DNA from: an uncultured Agathobacter sp.
GTDB lineage: Bacteria; Bacillota; Clostridia; Lachnospirales; Lachnospiraceae
Reading direction: 5' to 3'
Assembly (NCBI GenBank): GCA_944381555.1
Contig: CALWLL010000048.1
Span: 1 to 50,049 of the forward strand
DNA length: 50,049 nucleotides
A program made the position numbers and the translations under genes. Below, piece after piece: positions 35,914-44,541 of this stretch. The notes below the pieces were generated by a model that saw only the letters and a program-made list of their open reading frames with translations, was not told the origin of the DNA and searched no databases. Numbering within the stretch: the stretch's first letter is position 1; every line of letters begins with the position of its first letter.

Positions 35914-36006
35914 AATCTTAATCTCCTTTATCTATTCCTACTTCCTGCATTCTCTGTTTTCAAAAAGCAGAGAGAATCGCATACTGACTATATTTTAACA
36001 CAGAAA

Positions 36007-36027
36007 AAAGGGGGTTGCACCCCCTTT
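36007..36027 (-). terminator. Terminator of the second gtrA gene
   Basis: AAAGGGGG (36007-36014) and CCCCCTTT (36020-36027) with loop TTGCA, and a TTTTTT run on the minus strand. It is 15 bp past the gtrA stop. Confidence 0.9.
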
Positions 36028-36041
36028 ATAAAAAAAGACTA

Positions 36042-36431
36042 TTATTCTAAAAATGCTTTCTTTGAAATGAAGTTATAACCTGTTACCATACCTGCCGCAA
36101 ACACTTTGGCTACCGTGTAATAGATATTTAAAACATCTACTAACACCCACATTGCCATCTGGTTGAAGCCTAGTCCAATAAGACTTAAGACTAAAAATAC
36201 AGACACTTCCTTTGCCCTGCTCATATCCTCTCTTCCGCGAAAAACATAGCGCATGCTAAGAACATAATTCACAAGAATCGAAATAGTATAGGAAAATGCA
36301 CAAGCTCTGAAATATCCCATATGAGTTGATTCCGTGAAAAGAACCATAAAACCATAGTCAACTGCAAGGCTAATCATTCCAACTGAAGCAAATCTACAAA
36401 ATTGAAGCACCAATGCTATATTTTTCAACAT
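36042..36431 (-). CDS. GtrA-family membrane protein (second copy)
   Basis: A 129-residue protein with four membrane helices and the GtrA arrangement (FCRFASVGMISLAVDYGFMVLF, NYVLSMRYVFRGR, YNFISKKAFLE). The ATG at 36431 follows GCAGGAG; an upstream in-frame TTG at 36452 is less likely. It shares only family-level likeness with the copy at 31.3 kb. It is close to UDP-galactopyranose mutase, so a role in galactofuranose or surface-polymer glycosylation is possible but not shown. Confidence 0.88.
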   Translation of the reverse strand: MLKNIALVLQFCRFASVGMISLAVDYGFMVLFTESTHMGYFRACAFSYTISILVNYVLSMRYVFRGREDMSRAKEVSVFLVLSLIGLGFNQMAMWVLVDVLNIYYTVAKVFAAGMVTGYNFISKKAFLE

Positions 36432-36571
36432 AAATGAACTCCTGCTTTTCAACTTCTTTTAGAAACGGATTTATTATAATCCTCTGTTTTACAAATAACA
36501 ATTTATAAACTTCCCAAATAAAATTGAAATAAACAGAAGTTTTTCGTAAATTTTACCAAATCTTTACCTTT

Positions 36572-37174
36572 TTAGTACCGCAGCATCTCTTCCAAAGCCT
36601 GTCTGCCCTGCCTGTAATCCTTAAAATGTACCGCCAGAATGCCGCTTCGCATTGCACCTTCCACATTTTCATAACGGTCATCCACAAAAACACATTCCGA
36701 ACAGTTGAGGCTGTACTTCTGGCAAAGAAACTCATAGATCCTGCTGTCCGGCTTCAAAAGCCTGCACTCATACGAAAAGACTGCACCATCTGTCAATGAT
36801 AGAAACTCTAACTTTTCCCTTGTCTGGTTCATCATATTCTCGGAATAGTTCGAAAGAATATACAATTTGTAGCCTTTTTCTTTCAGTTCCTTTAACCACT
36901 CCATAGCATAAGGATACATCTTAATGGTTTTCCCTACGGTAGCGTGAATATGGCGGATCTCTGCTTCATATTCCGGTGCTCCGGCAATAAATTTTCCCAG
37001 AAATTCTTCCGGTGTGAAAAGCCCCTGATCAGACATATCCCACAGCTTATTTTCAAACACCGCACGGTTGATGGCGGCACGAGCCCCTTCATCTAAACCA
37101 ATGCTTTTCATATATTCGTCCGGTTCATAGGACACTAAAACTTTACCCACGTCAAAAATGATATTCTTTATCAT
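36572..37174 (-). CDS. HAD-superfamily hydrolase, YihX-like
   Basis: A 200-residue HAD phosphatase. Motif I is IIFDVGKVLVSY (FDxGxV form, typical of YihX/epoxide-hydrolase-N-like members), motif II LYILSNYS, motif III the lysine in RLLKPDSRIYEFL, and motif IV FVDDRYENVEGA. YihX in E. coli acts on glucose-1-phosphate, but substrate here is not known. The AAGGAG upstream is 17 nt from the ATG, further than usual; an in-frame ATT lies 5 nt from it and might be used. Confidence 0.88.
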   Translation of the reverse strand: MIKNIIFDVGKVLVSYEPDEYMKSIGLDEGARAAINRAVFENKLWDMSDQGLFTPEEFLGKFIAGAPEYEAEIRHIHATVGKTIKMYPYAMEWLKELKEKGYKLYILSNYSENMMNQTREKLEFLSLTDGAVFSYECRLLKPDSRIYEFLCQKYSLNCSECVFVDDRYENVEGAMRSGILAVHFKDYRQGRQALEEMLRY

Positions 37175-37219
37175 AATATGTAAAATCGTTGCTCCTTTTA
37201 TTAATCTGCACTACAAATC

Positions 37220-37297
37220 CTAATATCCATCAGTTCCCGCAGTTTTGGATTTTCCTGAGCCTGTTTCTCCCGTGATTCCGATGCGTGTTGCTTGCAT
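37220..37297 (-). other. Short frame with an orphan P-loop, possible gene remnant
   Basis: Between glf and the HAD gene the minus strand encodes 25 residues that begin MQATRIGITGETGSGKSK and then hit a stop. GITGETGSGKS is a full Walker A consensus, as in N-termini of RecN- or dephospho-CoA-kinase-like proteins. The rest of any ATPase is missing. It has no good ribosome site, and a second frame of 34 codons overlaps it. Chance or a decayed fragment are both possible. Confidence 0.25.
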
Positions 37298-37312
37298 TGT
37301 ATCATTCTTACT

Positions 37313-38431
37313 CTAAGCCAGCTCTTTCTCAGCCATATCAAGCGCACTGGCAATTACCGCATCCATGTCATAATATTTGTATTCTCCAAGACGTCCGCCA
37401 AATATAATATTTGCTTCTTTTTCCGCCAGTTTTTTATACTCTGCATAAAGTGCGCCGTTTTTTTCATCATTTACCGGATAATATGGTTCATCGCCTGCCT
37501 TCCATTCCGAACTGTATTCACGGCTTATCACTGTCTTCGGAAGGTCATTCCCGTCTGCATCTTTTCCAAACTCAAACCATTTATGCTCAATAATACGTGT
37601 CCAAGGCGTTTCCCTGTCCGTATAGTTTACAGCCGCATTGCCTTGGAAATTAGGCTTGTCCAGCACCTCCGTTTCAAAACGTACAGAACGGTACTCCAAA
37701 GTTCCGAGTTTATAACCGAAGTATGCGTCAATCGCACCTGTATATACCACTTTGTCTGCCAACGCATCGAGTTCTTCTTTCTTTTCCAGATAATCAACAC
37801 CCAATCTTACTTCAACGCCGTCTAAGAGCTTTGCCACCATCTTAGTATATCCGCCTACAGGTATTCCCTGATATAGAGCATTAAAATAATTGTTATCAAA
37901 CGTAAAGCGGACCGGAAGACGTTTGATAATAAAAGCCGGAAGCTCATTGCATGGTCTTCCCCACTGCTTCTGCGTATAACCCTTTACCAGTTTTTCATAA
38001 ATATCCGTACCCACAAGGCTGATTGCCTGTTCTTCTAAATTCTTCGGCTCTGTAATGCCTGAAGCCGCCTTCTGCTCTTCTATTTTTGCAGCAGCCTCTT
38101 CCGGTGTTACTACTCCCCACATCTTATTAAAGGTATACATATTAAACGGGAGAGAATACAGTTCTCCATGATAGTTTGCTACCGGTGAATTTGTAAAACG
38201 GTTAAACTCCGCAAAACGAGTGATATAATCCCAAACCGTTTTGTTGTTCGTATGAAAAATGTGCGCCCCGTAAACATGTACGTTTATGCCTTCCATTTCT
38301 TCCGTATAAACATTTCCTCCAATATTCGGCCGTTTGTCAATCACAAGAACCTTTTTCCCCTGTTCTACGGCTCTTTGTGCAAAAACCGCACCATATAAGC
38401 CTGCCCCAACTATTAAATAATCGTATTTCAT
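37313..38431 (-). CDS. glf: UDP-galactopyranose mutase
   Basis: A 372-residue FAD enzyme that converts UDP-galactopyranose to UDP-galactofuranose, the donor for galactofuranose in surface glycans. The N-terminal dinucleotide motif is VGAGLYGAVFAQRAVEQGKKVLVIDKR. Also typical are NVHVYGAHIFHTNNKTVWDYI, GYTQKQWGRP, and EYSSEWKAGDEPYYPVND near the end. The start at 38431 follows TTGGAGGCAAAC; an in-frame TTG at 38443 is unlikely. Repeat copy E lies just upstream. Confidence 0.96.
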   Translation of the reverse strand: MKYDYLIVGAGLYGAVFAQRAVEQGKKVLVIDKRPNIGGNVYTEEMEGINVHVYGAHIFHTNNKTVWDYITRFAEFNRFTNSPVANYHGELYSLPFNMYTFNKMWGVVTPEEAAAKIEEQKAASGITEPKNLEEQAISLVGTDIYEKLVKGYTQKQWGRPCNELPAFIIKRLPVRFTFDNNYFNALYQGIPVGGYTKMVAKLLDGVEVRLGVDYLEKKEELDALADKVVYTGAIDAYFGYKLGTLEYRSVRFETEVLDKPNFQGNAAVNYTDRETPWTRIIEHKWFEFGKDADGNDLPKTVISREYSSEWKAGDEPYYPVNDEKNGALYAEYKKLAEKEANIIFGGRLGEYKYYDMDAVIASALDMAEKELA

Positions 38432-38453
38432 GTTTGCCTCCAATTAATTTTTC

Positions 38454-38510
38454 TATCATAGGAAAGCTGCTCTCTTTCAACCTTAATGCATCACGGTCTT
38501 TCCTGTGATA
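38454..38510 (-). repeat. Dispersed intergenic repeat, copy E (hairpin form)
   Basis: Minus strand: TATCACAGGAAAGACCGTGA, then TGCATTAAGGTTGAAAG and CTTTCCTATGATA, which pairs with the beginning (13 bp, one mismatch). It lies between the htrA terminator and glf. Confidence 0.65.
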
Positions 38511-38516
38511 AAATAA

Positions 38517-38548
38517 AAAGACGTCTGATACAAGTATCACACGTCTTT
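38517..38548 (-). terminator. Terminator of htrA
   Basis: Stem AAAGACGT (38517-38524) with ACGTCTTT (38541-38548) plus inner TGATAC/GTATCA, followed on the minus strand by TTATTTTAT. It starts 18 bp past the htrA stop. Confidence 0.85.
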
Positions 38549-38565
38549 AACATTTTTGCAAGTAA

Positions 38566-39912
38566 TTACTGCTCAATTGAAGAAGCATCTCCCAGAACAA
38601 CTGTAATTTCTTTCTCTACATATTCATTGCCCTGCGCCTGAAGAATGCCAAGTTCTACTTCTTCTCCCGCTATATAGTACGTTAAAAGTTCTTTTAACTG
38701 GCTCATCGATGAAATTTTATTTCCGTCAAATTCTGTGATAATATCACCAGCCTGAAGACCTGCCTTTTCTGCGGCAGAATTGGAATATACTTTGTAAATA
38801 TATACACCGTAATTGCTGTCTACACCCTGGATTCCGAGATATCCGGCTTTTTCCGTATCAATCTCTTCTCCCTTAATAAGTTTTTCAATTACGATCATTG
38901 CATCTGAAATCGGAATTGCATATCCAATCCCCTCTACATCTGTATCGGCATATTTTACAGAGTTGATACCGATTACTTCTCCCTGTACATTAAATAATGC
39001 GCCGCCGCTGTTGCCCGGATTTATTGCGGCATCCGTCTGGATCAGGTTCTTATTTAAAATCGTAGTTCCCGTACTGGAATCTGTTACGGTAACAGAACGT
39101 CCAAGAGCACTTACCACACCGGTAGTAACAGACTGTCCATAACCTAATGCATTGCCAATCGCAATTGCGCCTTCCCCTACTTTAAGCTCCGTCGAATCCC
39201 CTAATGTAGCCAGACGGATTTCGCTTAATGTTTCACTCGGAATATCTGCAATCGCAACCTGAATTACTGCTAAGTCCTTCGAAGCAACCTGTCCTTTGAT
39301 TTCGGCTTCTACTACAGCATTATCGCAAAACTGAACCGTTAATGTTTTTGCTCCGTCTACAACATGGTTATTCGTTGCAATATAAATATACTCATTATCC
39401 TGTTCTACCAGAAAACCTGTGCCGCAGCTTTCGCTTTCCTGCACATAATTCTGTCCCCACATACCCTGAATCACGGTCTCGGATTCATTGGTAATTGCAA
39501 CGATACAAGGCATTGCATTTTCTACCAAATCAGACACATCCATAATCGCCACTATACTTTCATCGCTTGTATCTGTCTGCTGAATTGGATTTTTCACCGT
39601 TTCGGAATTGAGTGAACCGGCTGTTGTGTCGTCATCCGCGTCTTTATCCATATCTTTATCATCCTCCGCATCTGCGAGAATTCCTAATGCATCGCCACCG
39701 AAATAGATGACGCCAAGACCTGCGGAACCAACTACAAGCCCAAATACCAGAGCAATCGCTATAGTCTTTGCCAAAGTTACTCCAAAGCCTTTTTTACGAG
39801 GCGGCTTTGACGGACCTTGCGCTGCGGCCTGTGTCTCTGCCCCATTTGTATCTCCAAAACCATTTTCCGGATTTGTATAAGGATTATAATTATAATAGTT
39901 ATTGTTATCCAT
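38566..39912 (-). CDS. htrA: HtrA/DegP-like membrane-anchored serine protease
   Basis: A 448-residue trypsin-fold protease with a PDZ domain. An Asn/Tyr-rich cytosolic leader and RKK precede a membrane helix (about 46-70), then an acidic linker (EDDKDMDKDADDD). The catalytic triad is His in ATNNHVVDG, Asp in SKDLAVIQV and Ser in NPGNSGGALF. The C-terminal PDZ has AAEKAGLQAGDIITEFDG. It degrades misfolded proteins at the cell surface. It lies about 90 bp after glmS and ends at a strong terminator. Confidence 0.95.
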   Translation of the reverse strand: MDNNNYYNYNPYTNPENGFGDTNGAETQAAAQGPSKPPRKKGFGVTLAKTIAIALVFGLVVGSAGLGVIYFGGDALGILADAEDDKDMDKDADDDTTAGSLNSETVKNPIQQTDTSDESIVAIMDVSDLVENAMPCIVAITNESETVIQGMWGQNYVQESESCGTGFLVEQDNEYIYIATNNHVVDGAKTLTVQFCDNAVVEAEIKGQVASKDLAVIQVAIADIPSETLSEIRLATLGDSTELKVGEGAIAIGNALGYGQSVTTGVVSALGRSVTVTDSSTGTTILNKNLIQTDAAINPGNSGGALFNVQGEVIGINSVKYADTDVEGIGYAIPISDAMIVIEKLIKGEEIDTEKAGYLGIQGVDSNYGVYIYKVYSNSAAEKAGLQAGDIITEFDGNKISSMSQLKELLTYYIAGEEVELGILQAQGNEYVEKEITVVLGDASSIEQ

Positions 39913-40003
39913 CTTTCAAATTTCTCCCTTCTTGTATTTTACAAGCAAATTCTATCCGGTAAATGTGTAGAAATTGTGTCATATTCCTAAAATGAATATA
40001 AAT

Positions 40004-41839
40004 TTATTCTACTGTTACTGATTTTGCTAAATTACGCGGTTTATCCACATCCAATCCCCGATATACCGATACATAATAACCAAATAACTGCAATGGGATA
40101 ATTGCCAGCGAGTTGGTAAAATACTTATTCGTCTTAGGAACATAAGTAATGTAATCGGCGTTATCCTCCATAATATTATTATCATCATTGGTTACGGAAA
40201 ATACTACTGCGCCCCGGCTTCTTACTTCCACTATATTGCTAATGGTTTTTGCATAGAGTTCTTCCTGCGTAACTACAGCAACAACCAGCGTACCGTCTTC
40301 AATTAAAGAAATTGTTCCATGCTTTAATTCACCTGCCGCATACGCTTCCGAATGGATGTAGGATATTTCCTTTAATTTCAGCGAACCCTCTAAGGAAATC
40401 GCATAGTCAATCCCACGTCCGATAAAAAATACATTTTCTGCGCCGGAATAACGATTTGCAAATTTCTGAATTTTTTCTTTATTAGCAAGGAGAAGTTCTA
40501 TCTGGTTTGGAAGTTTCTCCAAATCAACCAGATAGAAAGAAAGTTCTCTTTCCGTAATCTGCCCGCGTACATGGGCAAACTTTAATGCAAGCAGATATTG
40601 CGCTACTAACTGGCAGCTATATGCCTTTGTGGTTGCAACGGAAATTTCCGGTCCGGCCCATGTATACATAACCTTATCCGCCTCACGTGCAATGGAGCTT
40701 CCCACTACATTTACAATTCCAAGCGTTTGAACGCCACAGGACTTTGCAAGACGAAGTGCTGCAAGGGAATCTGCGGTTTCACCCGACTGGCTGATTACAA
40801 TTACAAGGGTTCCTTTTTCTAAAATTGGATTACGGTAACGAAACTCTGAAGCTAAATCCACCTCAACCGGAATTCTTGCCATACCCTCAAATACATATTT
40901 GCTGGTCACTCCCGTGTGATAAGCCGAACCACATGCCACGATGTGAATCTTCTTAAGCCCACGAATCTCATCATCTGTCATGCCAAGTTCTTCAATCTCA
41001 ATACTCCCATTTTTCAAACGAGGTGTAATAGTATCACGGACTGCCTTCGGCTGCTCGTAGATTTCTTTTAACATAAAATGCTCATAGCCGCCTTTTTCTG
41101 CGGCATTGATATCCCAGTCAATATGTTTTGACTCTTTTATGAGTTCTTCTCCATCCAGATTGTAAAAGCGGATATCATCCTGCGATAAAACTGCCACTTC
41201 ATCATTTTCGATAAAGTATACGTCTCTCGTATATTTAAGCACCGCCGGCACGTCAGAAGCAATCAGATTTCCTCCATCCGCCTTGCCGACAATTAAAGGA
41301 CTGTCCTTCCGAACAGAATAAACCACTTCCGGCTGATCCACAAAAATAATCCCCAAGGCATAAGAGCCTTCCACACGGTTTACAACCTTACTGATTGCAG
41401 TTAATGCGTCATACTTGCACCGGTTGTAGTAATAATCCAGAAGATGTGCAATAACCTCCGTATCTGTAGCAGATAGAAACTCATAATCACGGGCTTCAAG
41501 CTGTAGCTTTAATTTCTGATAGTTTTCAATAATACCATTGTGAACAATCGTGATGGAATGGTCCGCATTATAATGCGGATGCGCATTAACATCAGATGGC
41601 TCTCCGTGTGTTGCCCAGCGTGTATGACCGATACCCACACAGCCGGGCATGGTGGCGCCATCATGCGTTAATTCACTTAATACCTTTAATCTCCCCATAG
41701 CCTTCTGCACATTGATACGTTCCCCATCATAAATTGCCATTCCAGCAGAATCATAACCGCGATATTCCAATTTGGTCAATCCGTCCAGCAAAATCGGAGC
41801 CGCCTGTTCCTTGCCTACATATCCTACAATTCCACACAT
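40004..41839 (-). CDS. glmS: Glucosamine-fructose-6-phosphate aminotransferase (isomerizing)
   Basis: A 611-residue enzyme that makes glucosamine-6-phosphate from fructose-6-phosphate and glutamine, the entry to amino-sugar and peptidoglycan synthesis. The N-terminus MCGIVGYVG exposes the nucleophile Cys2, with the glutaminase residues in HTRWATHGEPSDVNAHPH. Two SIS sugar-isomerase domains follow (VACGSAYHTG, SQSGETADSL and the C-terminal DKPRNLAKSVTVE). It starts 16 bp after the UAP1-like gene; there is no room for a glmS ribozyme. Confidence 0.97.
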   Translation of the reverse strand: MCGIVGYVGKEQAAPILLDGLTKLEYRGYDSAGMAIYDGERINVQKAMGRLKVLSELTHDGATMPGCVGIGHTRWATHGEPSDVNAHPHYNADHSITIVHNGIIENYQKLKLQLEARDYEFLSATDTEVIAHLLDYYYNRCKYDALTAISKVVNRVEGSYALGIIFVDQPEVVYSVRKDSPLIVGKADGGNLIASDVPAVLKYTRDVYFIENDEVAVLSQDDIRFYNLDGEELIKESKHIDWDINAAEKGGYEHFMLKEIYEQPKAVRDTITPRLKNGSIEIEELGMTDDEIRGLKKIHIVACGSAYHTGVTSKYVFEGMARIPVEVDLASEFRYRNPILEKGTLVIVISQSGETADSLAALRLAKSCGVQTLGIVNVVGSSIAREADKVMYTWAGPEISVATTKAYSCQLVAQYLLALKFAHVRGQITERELSFYLVDLEKLPNQIELLLANKEKIQKFANRYSGAENVFFIGRGIDYAISLEGSLKLKEISYIHSEAYAAGELKHGTISLIEDGTLVVAVVTQEELYAKTISNIVEVRSRGAVVFSVTNDDNNIMEDNADYITYVPKTNKYFTNSLAIIPLQLFGYYVSVYRGLDVDKPRNLAKSVTVE

Positions 41840-41855
41840 ACTCTATTATCCCTTT

Positions 41856-43064
41856 CTAAATTTCAATTCCATTCTTCAGCAATAATGCTCTTGCTGATTC
41901 CACAGAATCTACACCCGCTGCATTTTTCACAGGTGCAAACTCTTTTTCTCTTTCTACTTCAAACGACAGGCAATTATCCATCATATATACCATGTCGAGA
42001 ATCAATGTTTCAAACTTATAAGCATTTGGCGTATCGGGTTTGATGAGATTACCGTTTTCGTCAACATACGGAACCTTCTTCTCAACAATATGAAGCGGCA
42101 ATTGCTTTTCGGCAATTTCCAGCAATTTATCAACGCTGAATAAGTAATTCAATATAACCCCAAATCCATATAAAAGAGAGCCTGCTTCATTTGTCGCTTC
42201 CGCCATTTCCGGCGTCAGTTCATAATACTCAATAATAGAAGGCTTTCCATCCTCCAGGCAAAGCGCCCCTACTCTTTCGTATGGGCCGCATTTGCGAACA
42301 ACCTTGGCCCCGCTGACACAGCCGGATAACATGGTTGCACCTACAAAAACAGGGTCCGCAATCTGCTGCAATACATTATCCACCGCAAAAACGTTCAGCC
42401 ACTCTATTCCCTTCGCTTTTAAGTCTTCCCCTAAGCCCGCTTTTAACATAGAAGAGAACCAGCCGCCGTTGCCATTTGGAGACATCGCCAGCGAATCTTT
42501 TGACTCCATCAGCACATTTCCATCAAAATCAACTGCCGGAACCATCTCCTGCACAAAGAACTTCACAAAGTCTTTGTTATATCCAAAATAATCATGCTCC
42601 GCAAAAAACGCGCGGGTCTGGGCATCGTTTTTTTCACTTGTCATAATATAAAGCGGCACAAACGCCCCTGCTTCATCTGTCACTTTTTGCAGGTTATAAA
42701 CCAGTTGTTCAAAAATATACAGCTTTTTGTTGACACCAATGTTATACATACCCTTGGCCTTGTCAAATCCAAGACGGGTTCCCTGACCGCCCGCAAGAAG
42801 GATTGCACCCACCTTGCAGTTTTTGACTGCTTCCAGCCCAACTGCCTTAAATGTTTCCTTTTTGCTTTCAATCTCCGGCAGTTCCATTGCACCAAGCGGC
42901 GCAAAGGTGCCTCGCTTCTGCTCTTTGCCATGAATCATGTCCAAATAGGACCAGTCCATCTGCTCTAACTGTGCCTCTAATCTGGCAGGAATCTTCTGTC
43001 CGACCAACGCCGATAAATATTTTTGATTTGTAGAATGAATCTTATTGATTACATAGGAATTCAT
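41856..43064 (-). CDS. UDPGP-family pyrophosphorylase (UAP1/AGX-like)
   Basis: A 402-residue nucleotidyltransferase of the eukaryotic-type UDPGP family, which forms UDP-sugars from UTP and a sugar-1-phosphate (UDP-GlcNAc in UAP1, UDP-glucose in UGP2). The nucleotide loop is ILLAGGQGTRLGFDKAKGMYN; the usual Pro of PKG is Ala here. MSPNGNGGWF and WLNVFAVDNVL are also family features. The start at 43064 (MNSYVINK) follows GAGAGGA; the frame runs on to 43133 without a site. It is 16 bp from glmS, which suggests UDP-GlcNAc as product. Confidence 0.9.
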   Translation of the reverse strand: MNSYVINKIHSTNQKYLSALVGQKIPARLEAQLEQMDWSYLDMIHGKEQKRGTFAPLGAMELPEIESKKETFKAVGLEAVKNCKVGAILLAGGQGTRLGFDKAKGMYNIGVNKKLYIFEQLVYNLQKVTDEAGAFVPLYIMTSEKNDAQTRAFFAEHDYFGYNKDFVKFFVQEMVPAVDFDGNVLMESKDSLAMSPNGNGGWFSSMLKAGLGEDLKAKGIEWLNVFAVDNVLQQIADPVFVGATMLSGCVSGAKVVRKCGPYERVGALCLEDGKPSIIEYYELTPEMAEATNEAGSLLYGFGVILNYLFSVDKLLEIAEKQLPLHIVEKKVPYVDENGNLIKPDTPNAYKFETLILDMVYMMDNCLSFEVEREKEFAPVKNAAGVDSVESARALLLKNGIEI

Positions 43065-43097
43065 AATTACATCCTCTCTTTTACTTATGAAAAACAT

Positions 43098-43134
43098 ATT
43101 GGTAGACCAAGTACGCCATACCCGGTCTACCAAT
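43098..43134 (-). terminator. Terminator of the LCP gene
   Basis: An 11-bp stem ATTGGTAGACC (43098-43108) with GGTCTACCAAT (43124-43134), minus-strand tail ATGTTTTTC. It separates the pgm-ZnR-LCP unit from the UAP1-glmS unit. Confidence 0.8.
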
Positions 43135-43157
43135 TATTAAAAAGTTACTCTCTTGTA

Positions 43158-44318
43158 TTAGTCAAAGACGGTTCCATCCTGACCTGCCGTATTGTTATAG
43201 TCATCCATATTATATGGTTTAGTATCTTCATCAACACCTGTTTTTTCAATAATAGCATTGCTGATTGCCTGTACTGAGAATGATGGGACATATCCTTCTG
43301 TACCGAACATATAGGCATGAAGCTTTGATACGTTATTCTCTAAGCTGACCGGTACAACTGTATCGCCTGTACCCGACAGGGATCTTGTTACCAAATCAAA
43401 CGGAAATCCTGTCGTAGAACCAATCTCATATTTCTGCACATCCATTGCAAGATCTATTATCTCAGCAAGTGTGATGTTTGTGGAAATATCATCAAAAACT
43501 GCTTCGCAAATATCTAAGAGTGTGTTGAGGTCCGACTGTTTTGCCTTGTTTAACATTGCCTCTAATACGATACGCTGGCGGGAAGCGCGTCTAAAGTCAT
43601 CTCCTGCGGTCTTACGGATTCTCGCATATGCAGTTGCCTGTGTACCGCTGAGTGTCATTTTACCGGAGCCTTTTAGTTTTTTGGAATTCTCACCTGTTAC
43701 CTCATCGATTTCCCAAAGATAACTATTGATAAGCGACACTTCCTGCTTTGTAACTTCAATTTCAATACCGCCTAACGCATCAATAGCCTCCACTAATGCT
43801 GCCCAGTCTACACATACATATTTGGTAATATCCAAATCTAAGTTAGAGTTCAACATCTGCACAGCCTGTTTTGCTCCCCCTGTAGAATATGCTGTATTGG
43901 CTTTCTTGTACTTGCCATCGCCAATACTTAAATAAGTATCACGATATACCGATACAATTTTTACTTCTTTGGTCTCATTGTTGATGCTGGCAATCATGAT
44001 AACATCAGAAAGCCCCTTTTCATAATTGCCTACAGACCGGTTATCCAGACCAAAAATTGCAATATTCGTATAACCCTTCAGCACCTCCTGCTGCTCTGTA
44101 GAAATGTCCGTATTGATTCCGGCCTCTGAATTATTTCCGAATTGGTCGCCCTTATCTATACGGCCGTATAAATCTTTAAACTTTGCTACAAAAGCTATAC
44201 CTCCGACCAAGAGAAGAAGCAGTAGGATTTCAAAAACAAAAACAATGATTTTATTGCGCAGTTTCTGCTTTTTCGTACGCCTTCTTCTTGTCTTATTTCC
44301 CATATTTCTGTCTCTCAT
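43158..44318 (-). CDS. LytR-CpsA-Psr (LCP) family wall-polymer transferase
   Basis: A 386-residue membrane-anchored enzyme that transfers teichoic acid-like polymers or capsule from undecaprenyl carriers to peptidoglycan. A basic N-terminus (KTRRRRTKKQKLRNK) precedes one membrane helix (about 23-45). The LCP domain shows TNIAIFGLDNRS, LSDVIMIASIN, VSVYRDTYL and the arginine cluster RKTAGDDFRRASRQR. The start codon overlaps the stop of the zinc-ribbon gene (TAATG). A terminator follows. Confidence 0.94.
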   Translation of the reverse strand: MRDRNMGNKTRRRRTKKQKLRNKIIVFVFEILLLLLLVGGIAFVAKFKDLYGRIDKGDQFGNNSEAGINTDISTEQQEVLKGYTNIAIFGLDNRSVGNYEKGLSDVIMIASINNETKEVKIVSVYRDTYLSIGDGKYKKANTAYSTGGAKQAVQMLNSNLDLDITKYVCVDWAALVEAIDALGGIEIEVTKQEVSLINSYLWEIDEVTGENSKKLKGSGKMTLSGTQATAYARIRKTAGDDFRRASRQRIVLEAMLNKAKQSDLNTLLDICEAVFDDISTNITLAEIIDLAMDVQKYEIGSTTGFPFDLVTRSLSGTGDTVVPVSLENNVSKLHAYMFGTEGYVPSFSVQAISNAIIEKTGVDEDTKPYNMDDYNNTAGQDGTVFD

Positions 44319-44521
44319 TACTTACTTCCTTTCCTATTGTGAATATACAGCCATGCTTCGCTATAATCATTGCGTTCTTTTTCAGTCATGTCTGAATATT
44401 TCGCCATAGTCAGGTTCGTTAGTGTCATCTGGGTTACTCCGCAACGATGACATTCCACCTCCTTACGGCGGGATACCATTCGCATCCATCCACAATCCGG
44501 ACATATATATACCTTAATCAT
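44318..44521 (-). CDS. Small zinc-ribbon protein
   Basis: A 67-residue protein with CPDCGWMRM and CHRCG, two CxxC pairs that would hold one zinc. The C-terminal half is charged and helical (TEKERNDYSEAWLYIHNRKGSK). It overlaps the LCP start by one base in TAATG, so their translation is coupled. It follows pgm by 20 bp. Its function is unknown. Confidence 0.8.
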   Translation of the reverse strand: MIKVYICPDCGWMRMVSRRKEVECHRCGVTQMTLTNLTMAKYSDMTEKERNDYSEAWLYIHNRKGSK

Positions 44522-44541
44522 TACTTTATCCTTAATCTGTA

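Noticed and set aside
41840-41855. A glmS ribozyme upstream of glmS
   Set aside because: Only 16 bp separate glmS from the preceding gene, which leaves no room for the ribozyme.
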